DNA of 64,000 bases from the NCBI RefSeq assembly GCF_028769735.1, contig NC_088172.1, positions 90,179,951 to 90,243,950 of the forward strand, given 5' to 3'. Positions within the stretch are counted from its first letter, which is position 1. Every line of letters begins with the position of its first letter. Below the pieces are notes generated by a model. The model was not told the DNA's origin and did not search any database. It saw only the letters and a program-made list of their open reading frames with translations. Below, piece by piece: positions 37,021 to 47,700 of the stretch. Made by a program: the position numbers and the translations under genes. The DNA comes from Zonotrichia leucophrys gambelii (lineage: Eukaryota; Chordata; Aves; Passeriformes; Passerellidae).

Positions 37021-37755
37021 TGTTGGTTTATATATTGCCAAAAGAAACACAGTCACTAAAATATGTTTTCAATGTGTATAAGTAGCATATCTAGAAAATG
37101 TCTTAAATTAGCCCCGTATTTTGAGGGAAGGGGGAGAGGGTGGAAGAAGGAAAGAAAGACACTTACTTGGGATGAGTCAAATACTTTTTCCAGGGGTCAT
37201 CATGTCAAAATAATACCTTTATGTTCCTGTCCTTGCCTTTATGAATCTTCCTGTGTGAACATATGGATGCCTCTTTGCCTATAGGCTTCTTCTTCAGAAA
37301 ACAGCCCTGACCGATCATCCCTTGGAGATAGGCAAACCTGCCTTTCTAAAAGGCAGAGGAGAAAATAGAGAAAATACAGTGCTGTTTAACTTTTAACCTT
37401 ATGATATCACTAAATAGATAATTATGGAATTATAAATGGAGGGTAAACACTATAAAGTTTAGAGGGCCCTTTACTCCAGGCACTAACCACAATTTTTATA
37501 GCTGGCAAGAAGAAGAAAAATAGACTTACCTTTAAGGAAAAAAATCCCCCTCTTTCTTTGGCACTTACAGATGTTAGAGCAGACAAGTGTTGGATTTCCC
37601 GATGTCAAGAAGATTTCCTAATTTTTCATAGCCTTCTCCTGTTGCATTTTTGGCCCGATATGGGAATCATCAATTTAATTTGTGGGGTTGCGCACTGGAA
37701 ATCAAGATATACATGTACGTGTGCTTTAATGAACCCTAAAACCTGACAGGCAACT
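37021..37755. other. Non-coding sequence, no gene recognised
   Basis: Mixed to AT-rich, with no repeat, no convincing open frame and no motif cluster that I can single out. Confidence 0.45.
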
Positions 37756-37759
37756 GTCT

Positions 37760-38340
37760 GCTTGCAGTTGCCCCAAGCTCAGGATTTCAAGAGTTAATAA
37801 AAACTTGGTTCTATTAGGAAGGCTTTCTTTTTGCAGCCAAGGTTTGTAGCAGCATAATTATGTTCAACTGCTGCTGTTTGAAAAGGGCAAACAGCATCTT
37901 AGGCACAGAACAATGAAATTACAGCTGAGATTTAGGTTAGCAAAAGCCGTCTTCTGCAGGCTTTTATGATTCATTATTTCCCATTAAATACAGTATTAGA
38001 AGTGTACACCAGATAGCTCATGGTTGCTGCGCTCAGAGCACATTATCTATATTACACAGGTCTGGGGAGCAGAATTAGAAAACTTTGGGGGAATGAGCAA
38101 TATGTGTTTGCTGATAGAAGTACCATATGGCTCATCTTCCTCAATTGCTTTCATTGCGACTCTGATGCTGGAGAAATTAAAGTTTTATTTGATGTGGCAC
38201 AGCTTAATGAACTGTCTTCTGTTAGGAAAATTGAATATGTTTCCTGTTATTTGAGCACAGAGCCCTCATGGTTTTGGCTGATGAGGGATGCATTATGTAT
38301 TGTTTATTTAGCATTTTGAAAACAAAAGCAGATATTGAAG
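37760..38340. promoter_or_regulatory. Putative conserved non-coding element
   Basis: About 580 bp free of simple repeats, moderately AT-rich. It contains AATTAGAAAACTTTG, TTAATGAACTGTC and GGAAATTAAAG-like homeodomain half-sites, GATA cores (AGATAGC, TGATAG) and several TTTGAT/CTTTG motifs. Frames of 99 and 76 codons overlap here (38020-38319, 38024-38254) and are not convincing. The texture resembles deeply conserved regulatory blocks of vertebrate gene deserts. This is inferred from the sequence only, without alignment. Confidence 0.35.
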
Positions 38341-38838
38341 GTAAAATTGATTACTGCAGGATGTGTTATATAATCACATTTTTCTCTCTTTAAATTATGG
38401 CCTTGCCTATTGTTTTTATGGAAGCATTTTTTGAAGATGGGGGGAGGGTGTCCCCTAATAAAAAAAAAAAAGGAGAAGTTGTCAAGGCAAAGTATATAAT
38501 CGCTGCTTTGTTTAAAAGCAGTGTTAGAGCTTTTTAAGTTTAGACAAGGACATGGAAAAAAAAAAAGAAATGCACTTACACATGCATTAACCTGCAGACC
38601 CAGTGGCTGCCATGCCATAGGTCTGGGGATGCTTGGGGACTGTGTGAGCACTGGGGCTGTGTCATTAGAAGAAGACTCATTTGTCCATCCCAAGTGGAGT
38701 ACATAGAGAGGGGAACATCCAAAATTCAGGAACCAGATATCCTGGATTTCCCATTTCTTAGTATATTGGACAGAGTTAATTGCAAACTGTTAATACCTGC
38801 CAGGATGGGGGTGAATATACTTGGGGAGGATACAGAAA

Positions 38839-38870
38839 ATTGCAGTGCCCGTGTTACCAGGCACTGCAAT
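38839..38870. repeat. Inverted repeat, 11-bp perfect stem
   Basis: ATTGCAGTGCC at 38839-38849 is exactly complementary to GGCACTGCAAT at 38860-38870, with a 10-base loop. Pairing stops at both outer edges, so it is a short hairpin and too small for a microRNA precursor. Confidence 0.8.
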
Positions 38871-39450
38871 ATCAGTCATTTATTTGGGGCAAGAAATAAG
38901 ATATTGATGGAAAGATGGCTCAGATTAAAGGCAATGTGTGGTTCTGGCTTTGTTTGTAGCGTAAACAGACATGCACACACCAAGGACTATATACACCCTA
39001 CTATATACCCATGTCATTGGGGTGGCTGGCAGCAATAAGCTCAGTGACAGGCAAGGGCTGTGGGTGCTAACCCCTCTTCTCTCCAAGGGAGCAGACAACT
39101 GTACTTCAGCTCTGAAACTTACAGACAAAAAATATTAATGCCCCTGGAGAATGTTGTTCTTATTAATTCCACTTGTACTTGTTTGAAATCCTGCCCCATG
39201 ACACCCTCTGACTTTTGCTGTTATTGATCTCCCAGGAAAAGAGAGGTGGGGATCACGGAGCAGTGAGTGGAAGGCAGAAACTGCCTGTGATAGCTCAGTG
39301 CTTCTCTCCTGCCCTCATGCTGCTTTGACAAAAAGACAATTTGTCTTGTGTGCCCCACAATGTTTGAGGACTCTGGAAAACGTGCCTGTTAAACAAGCCC
39401 CACACAGAATCTAAATACCATCCATTAAAAGAGAGAGTCCCCATGTGTTT
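38871..39450. other. Non-coding sequence, no gene recognised
   Basis: Mixed-composition sequence, with no repeat or convincing frame. Confidence 0.45.
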
Positions 39451-39454
39451 ACAG

Positions 39455-39525
39455 CAGCGGGCCAAGGCGCTCAGCCCTCGCCCCGGAAAAACTCCCATTG
39501 ACGTCAGCAGGGCTTGTGCTTATGC
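39455..39525. promoter_or_regulatory. CpG-rich patch with full CRE palindrome
   Basis: A small CpG cluster (GCAGCGGG, GGCGCTC, CTCGCCCCGG) is followed by a full cAMP-response element TGACGTCA at 39499-39506 and then TATGCAAAG about 20 bp on. Full CREs are uncommon because their CpG decays quickly when methylated, so this site is more likely to be maintained. No TATA box, start site or exon is evident in a sensible position. Confidence 0.35.
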
Positions 39526-39794
39526 AAAGAGTGCAGGATGCTGCCCTGCACCTTTAGACAGAAAAAGGAAAAAAAGAAAAAAAAAAAAAAACTAGTGGTA
39601 CTGAAATGAGGATGTTGCTCTTGAAAACGTCTTGGAGCAAAGTGGTTAAAGCAAAGCCTGTATAAACAGTGACTATAAATATTTTCCATTCTGTATCACT
39701 CTTCAAACAGCTCCCTGCTGTAATTTCAGGTGAGTACAAAAATAAATAAACTATAGCATGAGAGGAAGAAGAAGAATCGAGAAACGAAAAAAAA

Positions 39795-39840
39795 AAAAAG
39801 CTTAACTCCTTTTACACAAAAGCTTAACTCCTTTTATCCA
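39795..39840 (+). repeat. Tandem duplication of an about 21-bp segment
   Basis: AAAAGCTTAACTCCTTTTA occurs twice, at about 39796-39814 and 39818-39836, separated by a few bases and preceded by a run of A. Two-copy local slippage or duplication. Confidence 0.8.
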
Positions 39841-39899
39841 GATCTATCTCCCAGAGAAGAAACTAGTGGGTTTTTATGAAAGGCTGCTCCATGACAGGA

Positions 39900-40470
39900 G
39901 CCTCCTTTGAGGAAGACCATTATGCATTGTTATCAGCATGGCGTAATTTGACTGTTGACAAAGTATCTGTGGCAGTGAGAATGAAAGCAGTTAGAAGTGT
40001 GTCGGGTTGTAATCAAGAAGATGCTTAGCTGTGCAACGCTGCATCTTGAGCAGATTTGAATCAACATTGCCTTGAGGGGACACGCACACACACAGACACA
40101 GGCACAAACACACACACCCCCAAAGAAAAGTCCATTAATTTTTAGTGGGAAAATTAGAGTGGCACTTGATGAAGTGAAATTTGACATGCGTTAATTGCTC
40201 TGCAGCTCTCCTAATTAGAGATTTTCAAATTCTTTTACTGCTGTCAGCCTGATGCCACATTGTCTTGCTGGACAAATAGTAAAATTGCAAATTGGGTTGA
40301 TAAAGAAGTTGGACTTGAAGATATTGGTATTTAGCTTGTTTGCTGCTGATCATCATTCTCGTAAGAGAGTTAGGGTGTTGTGGCCTCTGAAGGGCATTTG
40401 GGGAGAAAAAAGTGCAGTAAAATTTTTCTTCTTGATAAATAGAGAATCAATGATTTAACAGAGCTTGTTT
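39900..40470. promoter_or_regulatory. Putative conserved non-coding element with homeodomain and NKX2 motifs
   Basis: Contains TTAATTGC (40191-40198), CTAATTAG with palindromic TAATTA (40211-40218), an NKX2-type CACTTGA within the inverted repeat CACTTGATGAAGTG (40163-40176), and TTATGCATTGTTATCAG near 39920. A CA-rich microsatellite interrupts it at 40081-40121. No coding frame of note. Regulatory role inferred from motif density and lack of repeats. Confidence 0.35.
40081..40121 (+). repeat. (CA)n microsatellite, interrupted
   Basis: CACACACA units with GA and GC interruptions, about 40 bp. On the minus strand it yields a Cys/Val repeat in an otherwise meaningless frame. Confidence 0.85.
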
Positions 40471-40869
40471 AAAAAAGATTAAAGCATGCAAGAAGTGGAC
40501 AATAAAGCTATGGAGTTGTAAATAAACCTTTAATCTTTGTTAAATCTATGTCTTGCATGAGATTTCAGATATCATTCTCTTTTTAATAAAACCATTAAAT
40601 TCGGTTTATTTTTTGATGCACATCGTTCACAGTGTGGCAGATGGAGGCAAGGGTTGGGGTTCAGGTTCCTGCATGCCTTTTGCCCTAACCTGAAAAGCAG
40701 CATAGCAAGAACATGTTCTATATCAAAAACTAGTTATAAGGTTGTATGAACACATATTGGGGCTGGTTCTGAAAGCATGATTTTGTATCTTTTGTTTTTG
40801 TTTTCTTCCTTCCCCTCATTCTGGATCATGCCTCCCCTCCCTTAGCCTTTGAACCCCTCTTAATTCATT

Positions 40870-41330
40870 AACATATTGAATTTTTTCAATTTTCCATTTT
40901 CTTGCAATAACAATATTAATGCTAGGGCCAAGGCCTGATTGGAGCTAAATTACTTGTTACCTGCTGGCATTTATTTATATGGCATTGAATTATAAAGCTT
41001 TGCTATTGTCATGCCTTGGGCGAATTGTTTATGACACCAGTAATAGGAGTAATTGTTATTGTTGAAATTACCTGTCAGCTACCCATAGCAGTGGCCCTTG
41101 TCCCACTGACAAATAGTGACAGGGGAGAGGGATCCTCCGCACGTCCTCCTGATGACTTCTCCTCTGATAATAAGGAGTGCAGGGCCTCTGATAATTTGCC
41201 TGTCACTGTTGAGTGCAGCTCAGAGAGAGTTGGCCAAATTGTTGTCATTCACTTTGACAAAGACAGCAAAACGCTGTGGAGCAGGAGGAGGATTATCAAA
41301 ATAAATGAAAGCCCTCACGCGTCCTTTGTT
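40870..41330. promoter_or_regulatory. Putative conserved non-coding element
   Basis: A repeat-free block. Motifs: SOX-type ATTGTTATTGTT (41052-41063), MEIS-type TGTCA (41073-41077 and again near 41200), NFI-type palindrome TTGGCCAA (41230-41237), and a head-to-head CTTTGACAAAG (41252-41262) that offers two TCF/SOX-like half-sites. A GATAAT motif occurs twice. A 139-codon frame (41016-41435) crosses it but has no family resemblance and its end runs into T/G-rich simple sequence. The texture is that of a strongly constrained enhancer; this cannot be confirmed without alignment. Confidence 0.4.
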
Positions 41331-41339
41331 TTGGGTTTT

Positions 41340-43225
41340 TTTGGGGGTTGGGTTTTTTCCCTCCCCATTGCCACTCGCCTGCCTTTATGCCAGAGTTGTA
41401 AAAATGGGCATAGGTTCCTCAGCAGCGTAACTTAAGAATCAGCACAGGGTAGCAGTGAATGACACAAGGGCTTGTGCAATTTGCGTGCTGCTTGCCTGAA
41501 ACATTTTGGTTTCTAAATATAAATTAAATTCTTTATGGATTTTTGAGGGGTTTGATTTGTTTTTTTTTTTTAGTCTAAGGCTGTCTGTGTTTTGGCAATT
41601 ACCAACTGTCTTTGCAAGAGAAAGGATGGTGTTTCTCTTGCATGGATTTGATTTTATTTGATTATTTATTCTCTTATTTTTCACAGTCAGCAGCATTTCT
41701 TTCAGCTCTCCTCTTGCTCTCGTGCCTGGCCCTCTGAAACATGCCCGATGCAGCAATCAGTGTTGCCCTGTGCCCAGGGCTGCTGGAAACAGCTCTGCTC
41801 TGCTCTGCAGCTTTTTGCCCCCCTGAGCTATTGCGATATCAGCTGAATTATCTTCACCAAAAATATTATTTCCTTTAGGAAAGCAGGTTCTGTCACTGAT
41901 AAACCCAGCAGAGGTCTGTTAGCTGCTGCGAAGGAGCTTTGTGAAGAGGCGGTGTTATTTGTCAGAGCCTATCTATTTATAAAAAAAATTGAAATAAATT
42001 ACAAAAACTCCCCCTTCACGTCCTGTGACTGGTGCGCACGGGAGGACGCCCACGCTCGGTGCAGACTTGCTGCCAATCACACCCTGACACTGCTGGAAAA
42101 GGGAGATATTTTACACCATCACAGCAGCCAGGCTGCATCAGGGATGCTCAAAGTGCAGGTTTGGGATGCGCACATTACACCCTGTCTGATCCAGAGTCGT
42201 CCACACCGCATTCTTCACATCTCATCCTATAATAGCAATCATTTCCCCTTTACTGGTCTTTACACTCAGGTAATGACTACCTGGGGCACAAAGGACCTCA
42301 GGGGCTGCTTTAGGCCCTTTGCCCCCAGTAGCCAGTCCCTAATTGATCAGTAAAACCTCCCACCGAGTCACTGATGCATGGCGTTATTTGCTGTAACAAT
42401 GAGGTTTGGTCCACATAAATACCTGCGGGCACCACCTCACCCCTCGATTTGCTCCCTGAAGGAGGAGGTCTAAATTCCTGCTACCAAGGATTTTCATCAG
42501 CGGCAAATAAATCTGCTGAATTCAACTCTTTCATTTGTAACCATTGGGCTCAAACGCATAATTTAGCCAAATTATCAGCTGCCTCCATCTTCCCAGGGAA
42601 CGAGTGCAAACAACGTTTTAGGAACAGACATCTAAATTTAGTAGGGTTTTGAATAATTGATAGGCTGGTGTGACAGAAGATAGAAACTTATGTTTCTAAT
42701 CATCCCAAAGCATTTCTCCTTCCTTCCACCCCCCAAAAGGAAGTTGCTTTTTTTGCAGTTAAATATAGGGAAGATGTCCACTTAACAAGTATAAAATTGT
42801 GATAGCATTGAGAGGTTATCTGTGGTAATAAAAAGCATGGAACATGCCTGAGAATGTGATCTGTAAGGCAGATAATTTTTAAACATGGAACTTGTCCTTG
42901 CTTTGTCTGGGGAGAGGCATGTTAGTGATCCCAGAAGGGGAGGGTAAAAAATATAACACACATTTCTAACTGAAGATATTTAAAATGTATAATGTATTTC
43001 GGTATGTTACTGTAAGCTGCTGTTTGATGTTTTTTCCTATAAAGCTTAAATCAAGCATCCCAGATATGGTTGTGAATCTCCTGCTCCTAGCTGCTTCAAA
43101 AAACAAAATACATTTTAAATGGCTGTATTACCAATATCCCGATAGTCTTTAACATACAAGCATAATCATCTTCCCTCTATTTTCTCTCTCCATTCCTAAA
43201 TACAGCCCCAGCAACAAAAAGCCCA
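41340..43225. other. Non-coding sequence, no gene recognised
   Basis: Includes a T-rich tract at 41560-41572, a MEF2-like CTATTTATAA at 41973-41982 and a slightly CpG-rich stretch at 42015-42065. A frame of 133 codons at 41952-42353 lacks any recognised domain. Several stretches look like regulatory DNA, but I cannot delimit them. Confidence 0.4.
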
Positions 43226-43227
43226 CC

Positions 43228-43257
43228 TTTACATTTCAAGCTCATTTGAAATGTAAA
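43228..43257. repeat. Inverted repeat, 12-bp perfect stem
   Basis: TTTACATTTCAA (43228-43239) and TTGAAATGTAAA (43246-43257) are exact reverse complements across a 6-base spacer (GCTCAT). This is compatible with a dimer-binding site or a small cruciform. It is AT-rich, so the hairpin is weak as RNA. Confidence 0.85.
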
Positions 43258-44335
43258 CTTTTAGCAAATAAGCGATGGCTTATGGAGCTGCATCGCCTCT
43301 GTGGCTGGCAGCAAATTCCTTTTTCTCCCTCCCATCAGTGTAAGGGGTTTGAAATACCCATCAGTGTCAAAAGAAACTGCACAGATCACTGCGGTTCTAA
43401 ATAAGGCAGAGCAATGTCGAGAAAAAAACTGCCCCCCCCAAAAAGAAAACAAAAAAAAAGCACTCAATGCATTAAAATGACATTTCTGTCCCATGTCAGT
43501 CCAAATGACAAAGTGTCATGTTTTGCATCATTTCAGAAAGATATCCTTCAAACAAATTCATCGTATAAACAGGCAACAGGCTTTTGTTTGAAACATTTCA
43601 GATCAAAAGTTAAAGGAAGAACAATTAATATTGCCTATTAAAATCCCTGTTATTGTTAGAGATACATTTTGTGGTTACTCACTATAAATAAAAGCAAAGG
43701 AACAGAGCCATGGTTTCTCTCCACTACAGATAGAAAAAGGCAATTTCTAGCTTTTTCTGTTTTGTTTTTTTTTCCCTCAAAGTTGCTCTTAAATGTGTTT
43801 GCTGAATAAACAGGATTAACTGTATTTAAAACAAGAGATAAAGAACAGCTTTTTACTACACTGAACAGTCTGTAGGGTTTCCAGACTCTTCTGAATGCAC
43901 TTCATGCCTGGAACATAATGTTCATATTTTACCTTTTTAATGACACCGTATAGAAGAAGCAAAATATTTTTGTAATAATACAAATATGGAATCGATGGGG
44001 AATGGTATAAAAAGAGCATTTTTACCATTTCTGCTTCTGGCCAAATGCTGGAGTGGTGGGTTTTGTTTTTTTTACTTTCTTTCTTTTTGCTTTTGTCTTT
44101 GTTTTTGTTTTTGTTTGCAGTTTTGCAGCAGGATGAGAAAGCAGGGAGGAAAGAATTCCTGCTGCTGAAGGGGCTTTCCCTTTTCCTCTGGCTGCAAAAA
44201 CTCACCGGGTGCTGTTAAAACAAAACTAATGGCGAGAGCGCGATCCGGAGAGCCAGCCTGCTATCAGCTGCATTTCAATGGAGGCTTTCTCAAAAAATAG
44301 GTACAAAGAAAAGAATTTAGACAAATTTGCCTCTT
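43258..44335. other. Non-coding sequence, no gene recognised
   Basis: A T-rich (TTTTG/TTTCT)n low-complexity tract lies at about 44060-44120, followed by a small CpG cluster (GGCGAGAGCGCGATCCGG) near 44231-44248. No coding frame is convincing; the 129-codon minus frame at 43816-44205 is driven by the T-rich tract. Confidence 0.45.
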
Positions 44336-44339
44336 AACC

Positions 44340-44730
44340 TTTAAAGATTTCCTGCCTATTTCAGTATGTCCCTTATTACATTAATTTTTTATTTAAATTA
44401 CACCATTAACTGGATATGAATTTATCAAGAATACATATATTGATTTATAAAACAGTATCATTAATTATTATAATAGCTAGATGTAGCTGATATTACAAAG
44501 CCATTTAAAGGTTTTTAATATAACTTAGACATACATAGATAGATAGACATTATGGACAAGACTACAATTTAAACTGGCTACCAGCAGTTAATGAAATCCT
44601 TGATTTATCTTCTCATTTAGAGATTGATTATGTTGTTGCTTTGTAAAACTATTTATTTTATGCCATTTTTCAAAGGATGTCTCAATAAAAGTAAAAGATA
44701 AATAAAACATCCAACCAAGTCTCAAAGCAT
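44340..44730. promoter_or_regulatory. AT-rich block with homeodomain motifs
   Basis: Long AT-rich stretch without simple repeat structure apart from ATAGATAGATAG near 44536-44548. It contains ATTAATTATTATAAT (about 44460), ACATTAATTTTTTATTTAAATTAC (around 44378) and CCATTAACTGG. Density of TAAT cores is high even for AT-rich DNA. Possible enhancer or matrix-attachment-like sequence. Two AATAAA hexamers at 44683-44706 lack a clear transcript context. Confidence 0.3.
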
Positions 44731-44734
44731 ATTT

Positions 44735-47700
44735 GGTTTTATATTTTCTTTTTTAATGCTGCAGCTGTTAATGTATTACTAGTTTGGAGAGTTGTTACCT
44801 TTACAGTGAATTGGCTTTCTTGATAATAGCTATGTTTGCACATGCACAAATTTCTATGTTTGGATTGAAAAAAAAATAAGAAAAAGAAGAAGAAAAAAAA
44901 ATATGATGTCTTCCCCATAACATTATGCTTATTTCCTAAACCAAAACCCAGCAAAATGCCTTTCTGGCATAGATTTCTTAGGCATAGTTTTTGTTTAAGC
45001 TGTGGAAAAATGGGACTTACCCTAGTGCTGCAAAGCAGTCAGTCATGGCGAACATTTTGATTTAAAATGCAATCTGAAGAGAAGAAAAAAGAGAGGGGAA
45101 GGAAAAAAAGAGAAGGAATGATATAAACAAACAGAACACCACTTTCAAGTTCCTCCTAAAATGTTCCTAGCTTAACTAATACATTGGAAGTTTAAATCTT
45201 TACACATTATTCTTGAGGGGCTATGTCTCTTGACTCTTTATTTATATCACTTATTCTTGTCTGGCAACATATGTTACCAATTTATTATAGTATTTTTTTA
45301 CAGTTAGCCAGACAAATGTAAGGGCTAGCTGAGGAAGGGTAGTTGCATCTGATGAGTTTAACAATTGCAGGGCATCCTTTAGGGGTAGCCAATGGGCTCT
45401 TTTGAAGCTATAATACTCACCATTAACCATTTTGATGCTGACATTTTTTTTTTGTCAAAGTTGGGGCTTTCCCTCATATCAGCTTCTTTTGTATTCAGTG
45501 GCTTCACAGGCAAACCAAGCAGTGTGGCTGAGTTGGTCTTCAAGCCAAGATGTCTCAAATGACCCTCTTACATCTTGGCATCTAAATCTGCATGGCATGC
45601 CCCCCACAACTGAACAAAGAAAAATACATGTAGAAAATAATACTTTAAAAAAATCTTATTCTATTCATGACAAATAATAATACAATCCATGACAAATGCA
45701 AGCAAATCCTAAGCACAGGCAGTCAGATTTCTCAGGGCCATTACTGACACCAAAAGGTAGCAGAGAGGAAGACTTTTCCCACCAAAGCAATCTCCTCCAA
45801 ATTTCCATTTGAAATGGATGCACCAGCATCAGAGGGAGAAATTGCAAGGACAGGTGGTGAGGTGCGTGTCACATTTTGCACATGGTGTTTTTAGGTCACC
45901 TATTCTGGAGCAAGATCTTGAACTCTCCCCAGCTTTTCCTTCCTACGCATTCTCTGTCCTGTCTCCTTGTTCAATGGCAACACCTTCCTCCAGCTCCTCT
46001 GAAAACTGTACCCCTGTGCCTTGTTTCACTCTTAGAGCCCCATCTTGAGCTTCTGGGAGCCAAAAGGTTTGTACAAACTGTGGGGACATAATTCCTGATA
46101 TCTCCATGATTTCCAGCCCTTTGGTACCAGATCAGACCATTGCACCTGCCAGTAAATCCAACCGTGTATGAGACACCCAGCATGGTATGCTCAAGAGCCC
46201 TCCTCCCCAAGGATCATGGAATTGATGGTAGGGCACACTCTGAAATTTCTGCTCCTTAGAATTCAGTCAGAATTTTAGGATTTTTTAGCTCCAAAAAGTC
46301 AAGTCCAATTTCTCTTGCATCTTCAGGGAATGTGGCTGTGTAAGCTAACGTGAGGCCACAGGAGTGATGATCCTGAGGAGTGGTGATCTACTGGGGAAAA
46401 AGGTACAGCCAGCAACATTTTGGGTGGGAAATGAGGTGTTCCAGGTAGAATAAATGCAGAAGTTGCAATTAAATTCGTTGGGCTCCCTTGACGGGAGAGA
46501 TTGAAAGTGGATCAGCACGTCTCCTGATAGCACTAGGGGGTCCTTGACAAATGCCACACAAAATAGTTTCAGCTGGGAGGAGAGCAAGTGCTCCTATGGG
46601 TTTTTTTATTTTGACTTATTGACAGTTCAGTTGTTGTGGGCTGATTTCTTTTATTTTTTAATTTTTTTAAATTTAATTTTTTAATCATCCCCTCTACTTA
46701 TTTTAGGGGATTTTGAGGACTTTCTAACTTAGATCTGAGTTCAGCAGTATGCACAAAACTTGCATGGAAATAAAGACTTTCCTTTCTCATTTTTCTATCA
46801 AGAAGCTAGCATAACTTTTACTTTGTGTGGAGTTTTTTTGAAATTGCAATTAAATTACTTTTGATGCCCTCCTAAAACAATTTGCAACCCCCAAATGAAC
46901 CTTTGGAGACAAGTCTCATCCTTCTTAATTCCAAGGGCACAGTGAAAAAGGCTGCGGATTAAATGGTCACACCAGGACTCCAAGATTTAAGAATTTGAAG
47001 TCTTGGCTTTTCCTGTTTCTCCAGAAAGGTTTTACTTAGACAGATGTCATCAGTGTCCTGGGCAAATATTTGGTGGCAATACGAAAGCTTGGAGCATATA
47101 GATTAATATTTATTTAATTTTGTATTTTAACGACATTGACAGCAACTTCATAATTTGGCTAATAGCCTCCCTTAAATTTGTTTATTCCACTCAAACCCAT
47201 ATTTTCTTGGCTGGGGAGGGAGGAACAGGAAGCGTGACTTGGTCTCTCAATCACTCTTTCTGTTTTGTCCATCACCTTGGTTTCTTTCCCCTGTTTTTGA
47301 CCTGCACTTTTTCTGGATCAGACACTGGCAGGTTGAGAGGTAATAAGAACCAGATGGACATAGTACAGAAATTGCCCAAATGGGTACGAGAATGTGGGGA
47401 GCTGTCAGGCATGGAGAGAAGCTGGAATTTTTCAGCAATAAAATGGGATTTATCGCCACTCTACCACAGTCATTGCCGACAACCGTTTACCTTGACAGAA
47501 ACCCCATTCCAATAGGCCATACCGATGCAGATTTTTTTTACTTTTTTTTTTTCCCCTAAGAGTGATGATTGGTATTTGTTCTAAGGCTCAAATGGCCTGC
47601 ACTAAAGGTGAAGCATTAGGCCAAAGTCCTGTATTCCCTACTGAGGCAAATGAACCTGCTAAAATAAGTTCCTTCCACAATAGCTGTGTAATTGAAACCA

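Noticed and set aside
38020..38319. 99-codon plus-strand frame
   Set aside because: No family resemblance and a second frame is open over the same bases; treated as part of a putative conserved non-coding element.
41016..41435. 139-codon plus-strand frame
   Set aside because: No recognised domain. It overlaps a block with regulatory motif texture and its end runs through T/G-rich simple sequence; non-coding constraint explains it better.
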